Origin: CAWHPS01 sp963831235
GTDB taxonomy: Bacteria > Fibrobacterota > OXYB2-FULL-49-7 > JAEUSG01
Direction: 5' to 3'
Length of the DNA: 25,291 nucleotides
Assembly: GCA_963831235.1 (NCBI GenBank)
Contig: CAWHPS010000055.1
Location: 1-25,291, forward strand
Made by a program: the position numbers and the translations under genes. Below are positions 16,481 to 23,820 of this stretch, piece by piece (within the stretch, counting starts at the first letter, position 1; every line of letters starts with the position of its first letter). A model generated the notes under the pieces. It had not been told where the DNA came from. It made no database searches and worked only from the letters and a program-made list of their open reading frames with translations.

Positions 16481-18784
16481 TTACATCAGCACAATTTTCT
16501 GCGTCAATACCTTACTGCCCATCTCAACTTTGAGCAGATAAACTCCCTGCGGCATGCGTTTGCCCTGTGCATTGCATCCATTCCATGCCACGGTAAACTG
16601 ACCGGCCTGGTTTTTACGGGTCTTGAAGGCATAAATCTTCTTTCCATTGATATCATAGATAGCCATAACAACCTGACCGACTGCGTTTTCTCCAGGATTA
16701 ATGGAAATTTGCGTTAACACACTGAATGGATTAGGAGTCACGGAAAGCAGCAGTGCTTTGCCGGGTATAGTTGCATTTTCCACCTTGTTGATATCAGGAA
16801 AATCCGTTTCTCCACTTGAAAAACTACCTGTCGCTTCTGAAAAGGCGGCAACATTATCAAGGCCCCTTGTAGCGGTAATTCCCCAACTATTGCTGCTTTG
16901 TTCAGAACCGGAGAAAGCCGTATCCATGCCAGGTTCCAGCGCGAGAAGCGCAGTATAACGTGTAAGCACATTATGCTTAAGGCTGAAGGCCACCATTTCA
17001 TCAGCGTCATTGCCGTAATAGCCGTAGTAATAATAATAAGATGCTGAATTGACCTTGTTAATTGCCCATATCTTTTCAGGTGAAGCATCAGGCGTCGCAG
17101 TCACCTGCACACTTTTTGAGGCTGAAACATAGGCACCGTTGGATTCTCCGGCCAGGGTAACGGCCAGCATATCAGTCAGCACTGTCCTGCCTGAAAGCAG
17201 GATGCGGCTGTTCCAGGGTATCCGCGATTGAGGAATTCCAAGCACGTCAAGACATGGGCTTCCATTTGACGAAGCAACCTGAATGGTAAGCGAGGTCAGA
17301 GGCACGGAGAATATATCGGGCGTAAGGTCTGACAACCTTGCATCCATGTCGTCCCCGGACCAGGACTGAACAACACGACCGCCAAAACGGTTAATGAGTT
17401 TTTTATAGAGCGCAAGCCTGGAATAGCTTGTAATAACATACATGAGTGCGCCATGTTTGTTTTTAAGACATATTGTGGCTGTTGTGGAATCCAGTGCATT
17501 AACCGTTGGCCTGGTTTCGCTGTACCAGTAAGGATTGCCTTTGTCGAGTACCAGTACCACGGGCTGCAGGTCTGTTGACTGGAAACTTTCAAAAGCATGA
17601 TACAGTGCGCCAAGCCAGTTCCGGCCAGGAGGCGGAGGGTTTGGCTTGTAATGATAGACACCTGCCGCATCATAATAATATGTATATGAATAATCATAGT
17701 ATATGGGCTGGCAGGCATCAATAAAAGCAGACGCTGCTTGTTTGTTTGTAGTCGTGGCAGGGACTAAGTCTTTTGAAAAACTCATGAGGGTGGGTCCAGC
17801 ATAGCATAATGTAAATTTGTCGTTCTGTTGCAGATTGTTGCTTATGAAATCCCTCAATGCCCTGCGTTCGCCTTCAAAATACTCAGAATATGTTGAGGTA
17901 TAAGATGTGTTTCTATACCATGTTTCTATCATGGAAGGCGTCCAGGCAATCGAGAGGCTGATATTAGCGCGGTTTTTCATTCCAAGCAGGGAAAAGGGGT
18001 CAAGCAACAGAGAGAAGTAGCCCATCCCATTCTTGTCAGTTGAATAACAACTGGAGATGTTGTTGTCTAAAGGCCATGGCCCCCATGAAACCTGCAGGTA
18101 GTTTTGGGGGAAAGCGAGGTTGTTGGCATAGGCTTTCACAATACAATCCGGACCGTTAAGATAACAGGGGCCTAATGTCAATTTAGGTTCATCCACGTTA
18201 GCACCTTGCCTTGTCTGGCTGGTCTGGACAGTAATATTGAAACGGCCAACGGTGTCCGCATAGTCCATTGGCAAACGGATGTTCTTTGAAGCGGAGCGGG
18301 AATTCATGGGGCAGTGGTAACCGATTCGTACCTTTCTGCTTTGGCCTGGCATCACAGGGAAAATCCGCAGATAATAGTCATTCCCGCCATAAGTGGTCAG
18401 GATGGCAGGATCTTTTCTGCGCTTGACAATACTTTCATATATGGCAGTTGCAGAAGAAGCGGACATGAGTAGTCCCGGTACAGGCTTGCCGTCTATCCAC
18501 AAGTGCAGGGAATCAACAGCGCTGTTTTCAGGAAGACGTAAATACACCTGTATCTCCAGGGAATCACCTTTCGCTGAACTGTCCGGCAAGGGATCTCTGA
18601 TAGTCATTTCCTGCCATACCCTGCACATCAGGTTCTGTTCCACGATGTTCACCTTCATGGTATCGATTTTACCTTCCCATGTTCTCCAGGATTCACGTAC
18701 ATTGCCGACTCGGACATAACCATAAGCATACAGACTTAAGGACAAAAGTCCCATAATAAGTCCTGCTGACATAATCTTTCTCAT
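16481..18784 (-). CDS. VIT-domain secreted protein with degenerate vWA-like region and T9SS sorting domain
   Basis: ATG 18784 is preferred over the open-frame limit 18805: AGGAGA lies about 7 nt upstream and the protein then starts with a signal peptide (MRKIMSAGLIMGLLSLSLYA), giving 767 residues. Residues about 35-170 match a VIT domain (VYLRLPENSAVDSLHLWIDG, ATAIYESIVKRRKDPAIL, YYLRIFPVMPGQSRKVRIGY). A vWA-like segment follows (ALRDFISNNLQQNDKFTL, PVVLVLDKG), but the DxSxS metal site is absent: the matching stretch reads SIAWTPSM. Two Tyr-rich tracts lie near 360-377 and 582-591. The end is a T9SS-type sorting domain (VTPNPFSVLTQISINPG, MAIYDINGKKIYAF, QGVYLLKVEMG). Probably a surface or secreted adhesive or structural protein; function unproven. 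Confidence 0.86.
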   Translation of the reverse strand: MRKIMSAGLIMGLLSLSLYAYGYVRVGNVRESWRTWEGKIDTMKVNIVEQNLMCRVWQEMTIRDPLPDSSAKGDSLEIQVYLRLPENSAVDSLHLWIDGKPVPGLLMSASSATAIYESIVKRRKDPAILTTYGGNDYYLRIFPVMPGQSRKVRIGYHCPMNSRSASKNIRLPMDYADTVGRFNITVQTSQTRQGANVDEPKLTLGPCYLNGPDCIVKAYANNLAFPQNYLQVSWGPWPLDNNISSCYSTDKNGMGYFSLLLDPFSLLGMKNRANISLSIAWTPSMIETWYRNTSYTSTYSEYFEGERRALRDFISNNLQQNDKFTLCYAGPTLMSFSKDLVPATTTNKQAASAFIDACQPIYYDYSYTYYYDAAGVYHYKPNPPPPGRNWLGALYHAFESFQSTDLQPVVLVLDKGNPYWYSETRPTVNALDSTTATICLKNKHGALMYVITSYSRLALYKKLINRFGGRVVQSWSGDDMDARLSDLTPDIFSVPLTSLTIQVASSNGSPCLDVLGIPQSRIPWNSRILLSGRTVLTDMLAVTLAGESNGAYVSASKSVQVTATPDASPEKIWAINKVNSASYYYYYGYYGNDADEMVAFSLKHNVLTRYTALLALEPGMDTAFSGSEQSSNSWGITATRGLDNVAAFSEATGSFSSGETDFPDINKVENATIPGKALLLSVTPNPFSVLTQISINPGENAVGQVVMAIYDINGKKIYAFKTRKNQAGQFTVAWNGCNAQGKRMPQGVYLLKVEMGSKVLTQKIVLM

Positions 18785-18814
18785 GATTCTTCTCCTTTGC
18801 TTCAAGTTTTATTT

Positions 18815-18850
18815 CCCCTTCCCTTTTTCCCCTAAGAAAAAGGGAAGGGG
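18815..18850. repeat. Hairpin repeat, copy E
   Basis: A perfect 15-bp stem: CCCCTTCCCTTTTTC (18815-18829) with its complement at 18836-18850 and loop CCCTAA. It is followed by GGGGATGGGTTT. It fills the gap between the first T9SS gene (stop at 18867) and the VIT gene (start 18784). Confidence 0.88.
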
Positions 18851-18866
18851 ACAGGGGATGGGTTTC

Positions 18867-20552
18867 TTATCTTTGCACAAACAGCTTCTTCGTATATATT
18901 TTACTATCCAATTTTGCCTTTAGCAGATATATTCCGCTCGGCATACCTTTCGCATTCCAAACCAGATTCTTTGCCTTGACATTCATAAACGACTGGACCA
19001 TTCTTCCTGACACATCATAAATACGCAGATCCGCCCGCTTTACGGAAGAACCAAGGACAATCCGAGTTTCTGAATTGAATGGGTTCGGCTGAATGGAAAG
19101 ATTTCCGGTTATTGAAGAAGCGGGTTTTGCTTCAACAGCAGCAGCTCCGAGTTCAATATGAAGCAGATTGTCAACATAAGCATTCATACGAAAAATCCCT
19201 GATTTGCGGCCTTCAATAATATTAACATTATAAATATCATAGTAATAGTCAATAAACGGGTTCAGTGACAAATCCTTTATAACAAAGCGGCCGTCCTTGC
19301 CGGTTAAAGAACCTGCCATGGACATGGCTTCAGATGCAGAGTATGCCATATCAACCATTATGCAGTAAAAAAGAGCCCTTCCTTCTGAAAGATTAACATA
19401 TGCGCTTTCAACAGGTACCCCTTTCATTGTTACAAGAACCGTGAGGCTGTCCGATGCGGTCTTTGCAGTATCAAGCAGTTCAAAAGATAACTGTTCCTTT
19501 ATATACTCCTGTCCTGAGTAATCCCCCTCCATTACAGGATAAGACTTTGTACAAACCGATTGAGGATAATATCCCTCTTTGGTGACGGTTACAAGAAAAT
19601 CAGACCCATTATAAGGAAGCATTAATTTAAATGAGCCTAAAGCATCGGTTGTGTCAAATAGTGTATCATAAACAATTCCTCTATCGATATACCATGAACA
19701 TGGATTTAACTCAACAGCTGTAACAACCGCTTTTGGCACAGGCCTTGTCATTTCTTTTGTACGTGGATCCTTCATGACCGTAACAGAACCTGTTACCATC
19801 AAAGGATTGCTAACCTGCATTGTTCCAACATTAACAGAGTCTTCCATTATAAGGGTATAAGTTCCGGCTTTAAGCTTGTCTATTGTAAAAGAAGGGCCAT
19901 AAGGACGTGGGGGAATAATGGCCATCATCAGGCACACCATATCCCGGACTATTTCCGTATAAGTAAGGAAGATTGAATCATTCTCAACCTTATAGGATAC
20001 TCCGTAATAAGGGCCACAGGATGGATGCGCTGATGTATAACCCATAACAAGCTGAAGTTCTGTTGAATCCCCTGCTATAGGAAAAACAGGAGTAGTCTTT
20101 ATGTCTGGGAATATGCGTACTTGACCCAAAAGCGTAATTATCGAATCATCAATTGGACGAACTATTGCCAATGGTTTCATTATCAGGCCATTATATGTTT
20201 TCAAATACACATTCAGTACAGTGGCAATAGTTGGGCTGACAGATGTATCATTTGCAAATACAATCGGCTTGACAACCAATTCAGTTATAGGTCCGGGTAT
20301 CGGAATCGGATTAACAGGTGTCGGCTCTGCGGATAAAACCAATGAATCTCCGGAAAAACGATACCCTACAATATTGTACCCGCTTACATTAAGCCCCACT
20401 TCCTTGCCAACAGTGGGTGTTCCTCTTATTACCGGCAGGGTTCCATTGTCATAAAAAGTTACTGCCGGACTTGAAAGATAGTTGGGGTCAATAAGCTTTG
20501 TTTGGCTGAAAGCAGCGAACGTCAATACAGCGATGATAATTAGGGACTTCAT
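18867..20552 (-). CDS. T9SS-sorted secreted protein (paralogue of 13599-15284)
   Basis: 561 residues with a signal peptide (MKSLIIIAVLTFAAFSQ). ATG 20552 has GGAGG 5 nt upstream. The C-terminal sorting domain is clear (IQPNPFNSETRIVLG, LRIYDVSGRMVQSF, PSGIYLLKAKLD, ending LFVQR). The middle has a carboxypeptidase-regulatory-like region (DALGSFKLMLPYNG, LTGKDGRFVIKDLSLNP). Matching blocks in the 15.3-kb gene include AGTYTLIMEDS and GVPVESAYVNLSEGR, so the two are diverged duplicates of equal length. It starts 15 nt after the lipoprotein gene and belongs to the operon headed by the TIGR02147 regulator. No catalytic motif was found. Confidence 0.87.
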   Translation of the reverse strand: MKSLIIIAVLTFAAFSQTKLIDPNYLSSPAVTFYDNGTLPVIRGTPTVGKEVGLNVSGYNIVGYRFSGDSLVLSAEPTPVNPIPIPGPITELVVKPIVFANDTSVSPTIATVLNVYLKTYNGLIMKPLAIVRPIDDSIITLLGQVRIFPDIKTTPVFPIAGDSTELQLVMGYTSAHPSCGPYYGVSYKVENDSIFLTYTEIVRDMVCLMMAIIPPRPYGPSFTIDKLKAGTYTLIMEDSVNVGTMQVSNPLMVTGSVTVMKDPRTKEMTRPVPKAVVTAVELNPCSWYIDRGIVYDTLFDTTDALGSFKLMLPYNGSDFLVTVTKEGYYPQSVCTKSYPVMEGDYSGQEYIKEQLSFELLDTAKTASDSLTVLVTMKGVPVESAYVNLSEGRALFYCIMVDMAYSASEAMSMAGSLTGKDGRFVIKDLSLNPFIDYYYDIYNVNIIEGRKSGIFRMNAYVDNLLHIELGAAAVEAKPASSITGNLSIQPNPFNSETRIVLGSSVKRADLRIYDVSGRMVQSFMNVKAKNLVWNAKGMPSGIYLLKAKLDSKIYTKKLFVQR

Positions 20553-20566
20553 GAGACCTCCATTTG

Positions 20567-21355
20567 TTATTGGTTGATGGTTGATGTATACTCAATTGTA
20601 TAATGATTCACTGTCAGCTTTGTTTTGTTTGGCGACGTTTCCACAACAGTGGAATCAACCGGCCATGTAGCCAGGTGTGAAGCCCGCGTGAAAACATTGA
20701 CCAAATCACTGTTGGTAGTGTCATGTGTCAGGCTTCTCATATCAGCACTAGTGTAAAAAATACTGTTGATTGCCTTCTCCATTTGCAACTGCCTTATATC
20801 AAAATTCATAAAACCCTTTGGGATACTGTCAAAAGTGAACCCGCCTGAAACATTGCACGTATCAATAAAAGGCGTCCCGACAAGTCCAAGCTGGAAAAGA
20901 TTCGCGGCAACACTGGTATCCTTGATGGTGCCCTTGACATTAAGTGTTTGTTCAAGTATAATTTCTCCGAGGTCAAGAAGGGTGTCCCTCGATATTATTC
21001 TGAAATATCCTGAAAAGGCCTTTTTGTTTCCCTGTTGAATGATAATACTGTAATAACCGACATTCGGCTCCTTGAAGCAGAATTCACCTTCACTATCAGT
21101 TGTTGACGAATCAGTCTTTGACCAGTCATAAAGTATCCTGTTTGTCGAATCAAAAGTTTCGGTTATTGAGTAAAGACTTACAACTGCGCCTTCTGTGCCT
21201 GAATAACGAGATGGAATAATGGGTGATGTATTATCCAGCACCCTGCCTGTAAGCGCATTCGGCGATTCCGAACCCGTGCCCACAACCTTTGTCCCCTGAG
21301 AGCATGAAAGGACAAAAAGCGCAATCACTAAAAGGGCATAAATTACTTTATTCAT
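20567..21355 (-). CDS. Lipoprotein with carboxypeptidase-regulatory-like domain
   Basis: 262 residues with a canonical lipobox VLSC (C18). The mature part begins with a carboxypeptidase-regulatory-like beta domain (LTGRVLDNTSPI, TTDSEGEFCFKEPNVG, YYSIIIQQGNKKAF), followed by a second similar fold (LNVKGTIKDTSVAAN, GGFTFDSIPKGFMNFDI). The start ATG lies one base after the stop of the TIGR02147 regulator, so the two are translationally coupled. A membrane lipoprotein tied this closely to a regulator may sense or report envelope state, but that is inference from gene order only. The downstream T9SS gene begins 15 nt later. Confidence 0.82.
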   Translation of the reverse strand: MNKVIYALLVIALFVLSCSQGTKVVGTGSESPNALTGRVLDNTSPIIPSRYSGTEGAVVSLYSITETFDSTNRILYDWSKTDSSTTDSEGEFCFKEPNVGYYSIIIQQGNKKAFSGYFRIISRDTLLDLGEIILEQTLNVKGTIKDTSVAANLFQLGLVGTPFIDTCNVSGGFTFDSIPKGFMNFDIRQLQMEKAINSIFYTSADMRSLTHDTTNSDLVNVFTRASHLATWPVDSTVVETSPNKTKLTVNHYTIEYTSTINQ

Positions 21356-21356
21356 A

Positions 21357-22205
21357 TCAGGCCGCCTTGTCGTCTGTCAATGGGAAAAGTTGAAAATTCA
21401 GCTGATAAACCTCTTCCGAAGCTCTTTTATCGTTGACAGCATAGTTCAAGACCTGTTTCTTGAATTCCCTTACCATGACCTTTATCTCGTTCGCGCATTC
21501 TTTTGACACTCCAAGAGTAAGCCCGCTTACCTCTCGTTTGTCTTGTGGATGACGTTCTATTGCTTCCCTGCCCAAATCAACCATCCTGCTGTTGAAATTT
21601 CTGATTGAAAGAGATGTGACATCAGGGTCAATCTCAAGCTTTGCGGAATCCTGCTGTAATGTATTGTCCTCATTTTTTTTCAAAAGACCAAGTGAAACAA
21701 GCAGTTCCACGGATTTTCTTGCCTCCGCAGGTGTCACTGTTGGATTTAGTCGCGATGCAATCCATTCTGGTTCATTTTTAAATCCGATTGTTCCAACCAT
21801 CTCGCGTATGGCGCTGTTATACCAATTGGAATAATATTCGTATTGTTTTGAAGAAAGGGTTTTACCCTCTTTTATGTTCTGGAGTTTTATAAGCTCTAAA
21901 TAATATTGATTTCTTTCCTGAGTATCCGTACTCTGGTTGAAATTAACAAGGTTTATAAAATAAGCCGTCTCGCTCTTATTCAAATTAAAGGCAGTTGCGA
22001 ACTGCAAGGCGCTTTTCTGTGTAAGCCCTTTTTTACCATCTATTACCTCTTTCAAGGCGCTTGGAGAAGAGAGCCCTGCCTTCATTGAAAAACAGCGATA
22101 GGAAAAATGTCGATTCTGTTGTTTACGGTATGAGAATAAATTATTCAAAAACTTGCGATAGTCATTGTACTTGAAAATACCGGGGGATTCTTTTTTCTTT
22201 CGCAT
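21357..22205 (-). CDS. TIGR02147-family (DUF4423) regulator
   Basis: 282 residues with the family hallmarks: an N-terminal segment FKYNDYRKFLNNLFSYRK, then FSYRCFSMKAGLSSPSALKEV and the GKKGLTQKSALQFATAFNL helix-turn-helix-like region, then ETAYFINLVNFNQSTD. The C-terminal half (WYNSAIREMVG, VELLVSLGLLKKNED) matches DUF4423. This family was defined in Fibrobacter succinogenes and is taken to be transcriptional regulatory. It heads the six-gene leftward series and is followed one base later by a lipoprotein, so it likely controls that operon, possibly its own promoter. No strong ribosome site precedes ATG 22205; a promoter that would give a nearly leaderless transcript is proposed just upstream. 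Confidence 0.88.
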   Translation of the reverse strand: MRKKKESPGIFKYNDYRKFLNNLFSYRKQQNRHFSYRCFSMKAGLSSPSALKEVIDGKKGLTQKSALQFATAFNLNKSETAYFINLVNFNQSTDTQERNQYYLELIKLQNIKEGKTLSSKQYEYYSNWYNSAIREMVGTIGFKNEPEWIASRLNPTVTPAEARKSVELLVSLGLLKKNEDNTLQQDSAKLEIDPDVTSLSIRNFNSRMVDLGREAIERHPQDKREVSGLTLGVSKECANEIKVMVREFKKQVLNYAVNDKRASEEVYQLNFQLFPLTDDKAA

Positions 22206-22214
22206 TGTAATGTA

Positions 22215-22243
22215 AAGATAATCTTTCCCATTACAAATTGCAA
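22215..22243 (-). promoter_or_regulatory. Candidate promoter of the TIGR02147 operon
   Basis: On the minus strand, TTGCAA (22243-22238), a 17-nt spacer and TATCTT (22220-22215) precede ATG 22205, giving a predicted start a few bases before it. The -35 overlaps the 8-bp palindrome ATTGCAAT, a possible operator. Both hexamers are imperfect matches. Confidence 0.3.
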
Positions 22244-22422
22244 TACAATAAATTAAAAAGTGTTCTCTATGGCGTACACTTAATCACATATCTCATTGCA
22301 CATCATGATGTTATTGTTAATATTAGAATTGTTTTTAATATATCAGCGTACATCTGCACGCGCCAAGCCAAAGTGCAGGCAGGCGGCGATGTGCAGAATC
22401 GTTTGCCTGTGAAAGCCGTCTG

Positions 22423-22553
22423 ACAAAATTATGGGGCCACGACCATGACGGAGGGCCGTCCTTAGCCGGACCGACATGACGTGGTCGTGGATGAGAAGCG
22501 CGACGGCGCTGTCGGAGGACGGCGCCGACCAGCGACCCTCCGCATAATTTTGT
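22423..22553. repeat. 131-bp element bounded by 11-bp inverted repeats
   Basis: ACAAAATTATG (22423-22433) and its exact complement CATAATTTTGT (22543-22553) bound a GC-rich interior. Inside, CCACGACC (22437-22444) pairs with GGTCGTGG (22483-22490), and CGGCGC/GCGCCG form a second stem at about 22504-22527. AT-rich ends on a GC-rich fold resemble a miniature mobile element or a structured RNA; no transposase is nearby. Confidence 0.6.
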
Positions 22554-22568
22554 GAACCCGCATTTGAT

Positions 22569-22604
22569 GGGCAAAACAATCTATAATAATATTGTTTTTT
22601 GCCC
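22569..22604. repeat. AT-rich hairpin
   Basis: GGGCAAAACAAT (22569-22580) pairs with ATTGTTTTTTGCCC (22591-22604), with two extra T. It could act as a bidirectional terminator-like structure. Confidence 0.55.
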
Positions 22605-22673
22605 GTGCGAACCTGCTTGGCGCTATTGTGCTGTCACCACCGGCAGCTCTGTCTTTTGTCTTTGGCGGGCGCT

Positions 22674-22705
22674 GTGCCGCCGCACCATGTTCGGAGCGGC
22701 GGCAC
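22674..22705 (+). terminator. Strong GC hairpin followed by a T-rich run
   Basis: GTGCCGCCG (22674-22682) pairs perfectly with CGGCGGCAC (22697-22705), followed by TCTTTATT. It would end rightward transcription ahead of the restriction-modification module, insulating it, but no clear rightward gene lies upstream. Confidence 0.4.
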
Positions 22706-22795
22706 TCTTTATTGATTAAAGTAATTTGTTATTTATCATTTTAAATTTTTGTAAAAGTGGCATTCTTTAGATTCCTTGATGGCCGTATGGGTATT

Positions 22796-22811
22796 ATAGT
22801 CTGTGGACTTA
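22796..22811 (+). promoter_or_regulatory. C-box-like operator
   Basis: AGTC (22798-22801), spacer TGTG and GACT (22806-22809) form a dyad within ATAGTCTGTGGACTTA. This resembles the operators bound by controller proteins of restriction-modification systems (AGTC-N4-GACT core). It overlaps the -35 of the C gene, as expected for autoregulation. Confidence 0.55.
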
Positions 22812-22832
22812 AAATGCCCAATAAAGTATATA
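22804..22832 (+). promoter_or_regulatory. Promoter of the C/R genes
   Basis: TGGACT (22804-22809), a 17-nt spacer and TATATA (22827-22832) precede ATG 22844 by only 11 nt, so the transcript would be leaderless or nearly so, as is common for C-protein genes. No Shine-Dalgarno site is visible before the ATG. Confidence 0.5.
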
Positions 22833-22843
22833 TTTATTAAAAT

Positions 22844-23077
22844 ATGAAGAAAAATAAGCATCAAGATCTTGTCCTCTTAGGATTGACAATTAGAAAAATA
22901 AGAAAAGCTCAAGGGTTTTCGCAAGAGGGATTGGCGCTGGAAGCAGAGATTGACCGTTCATACTTGGGTGGTTTGGAACGAGGCGAAAGGAATGTAAGTT
23001 TTTTAACACTTGTTCTTATCGCAAAATGTTTAAAGTTAAAAGTTTCCAAAATTACAAAAGGTATTCCTAATGAATGA
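22844..23077 (+). CDS. XRE-family controller (C) protein of a restriction-modification system
   Basis: 77 residues that are essentially one helix-turn-helix domain (LGLTIRKIRKAQGFSQEGLA, IDRSYLGGLERGERNVS, LTLVLIAKCLKLKVSKI). Size and sequence match C proteins, which bind a C-box as dimers, boost the endonuclease gene and later repress. A C-box-like dyad lies just upstream, and the gene overlaps the next start by 8 nt, the usual C-R arrangement. Base composition is distinctly AT-rich compared with the neighbouring operons, consistent with transfer. Confidence 0.85.
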   Translation: MKKNKHQDLVLLGLTIRKIRKAQGFSQEGLALEAEIDRSYLGGLERGERNVSFLTLVLIAKCLKLKVSKITKGIPNE

Positions 23078-23819
23078 ACAAGAATTATCAGGGCTTGGAA
23101 AGAAGATTTTAGAATATTGCGATAAGTTTCAAGTTCCTTATCAGTACCTTTTTGACATTCTAGAAGATTAAAAAGTCACACCAATGATTCGTGGGAAAGC
23201 AATGGAATATAATGCATATTTACTTTTGGACAATATCTTACCAAAACAGGCTTGGAGCGTTCAAAAATTAAATTTAAATGCACAACCCGGAGCTGAAGAT
23301 GAAGATGTAAGCATAACACATAGAAGAAGTGGAGTAATTCTTAGGGTTGAGAGTAAAAGTGCGGTTCGAGGAAGCATGTCGAGAGGTAATCGGTCTAGGA
23401 AAATGCCATTACCTCACTTTAATGTAAAATGTCATAGGTCTCGAAGCAATATAAAATTAGCCGGAACGAGCAATGATAGATATGCAGTTGGTTGTTTTGA
23501 TGTGTTGATAACAAATCCTTTTGATGCGATTTTTGAAGGTAATACTGTTGGAGAAGATCTTGAAATCGTGCACGATTCGGAAATTGTCGGAATGCTTATG
23601 GAGTATTACAACGTTAAGAATAAAGTGGCTCTTCGCGTAAAATGCTCAAATGATTGGAGATTTTGCATACCAAAAGATATTGCTGAAGATGGATATGTTC
23701 CCAGGACGCCTTACGTTAAATTAATTGATGATCCTAACTGGCGACCGATGAATGAAATTGAAAAAGTTTTAGAAAATGTTGTTGGAAGCAGAAGACAGCG
23801 TGCATCTCGTAGGCAATAG
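23070..23819 (+). pseudogene. Type II restriction endonuclease (PD-(D/E)XK) with in-frame stop
   Basis: ATG 23070 overlaps the end of the C gene and opens 33 codons (MNEQELSGLGKKILEYCDKF and on to LFDILED). A TAA at 23169-23171 interrupts, then the same frame continues as KVTP and MIRGKAMEYNAYLLLDNIL to a stop at 23817. Both parts look like one protein of about 249 codons. In the second part, numbered from M at 23184, D41 and E56-S-K58 (VILRVESKSAV) fit a PD-(D/E)XK nuclease centre. Either translation restarts at ATG 23184, giving a 211-residue protein with the catalytic core intact, or the gene is broken by a CAA-to-TAA type change, or the base is an error. Recognition sequence unknown. It ends one base from the convergent methyltransferase gene. 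Confidence 0.65.
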
Positions 23820-23820
23820 T

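Larger units (their letters stand above)
22206..22843. other. 638-bp intergenic region with GC-rich palindromic block
   Basis: The left 130 bp is AT-rich and probably holds the TIGR02147 promoter. From about 22350 to 22705 the base composition becomes strongly GC-rich, unlike both neighbours, and contains the palindromes listed separately. The right 130 bp is AT-rich and holds the C-protein promoter. The short open frames in the GC block resemble no protein I know. Confidence 0.6.

Noticed and set aside
22335..22579. Overlapping minus-strand frames of 78-79 codons
   Set aside because: They read through the palindromic GC block and have no ribosome site or recognisable family.
22340..22720. 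Integron attC site
   Set aside because: I could not find the paired RYYYAAC and GTTRRRY core boxes at the ends of the palindromes, and no integrase gene is present.
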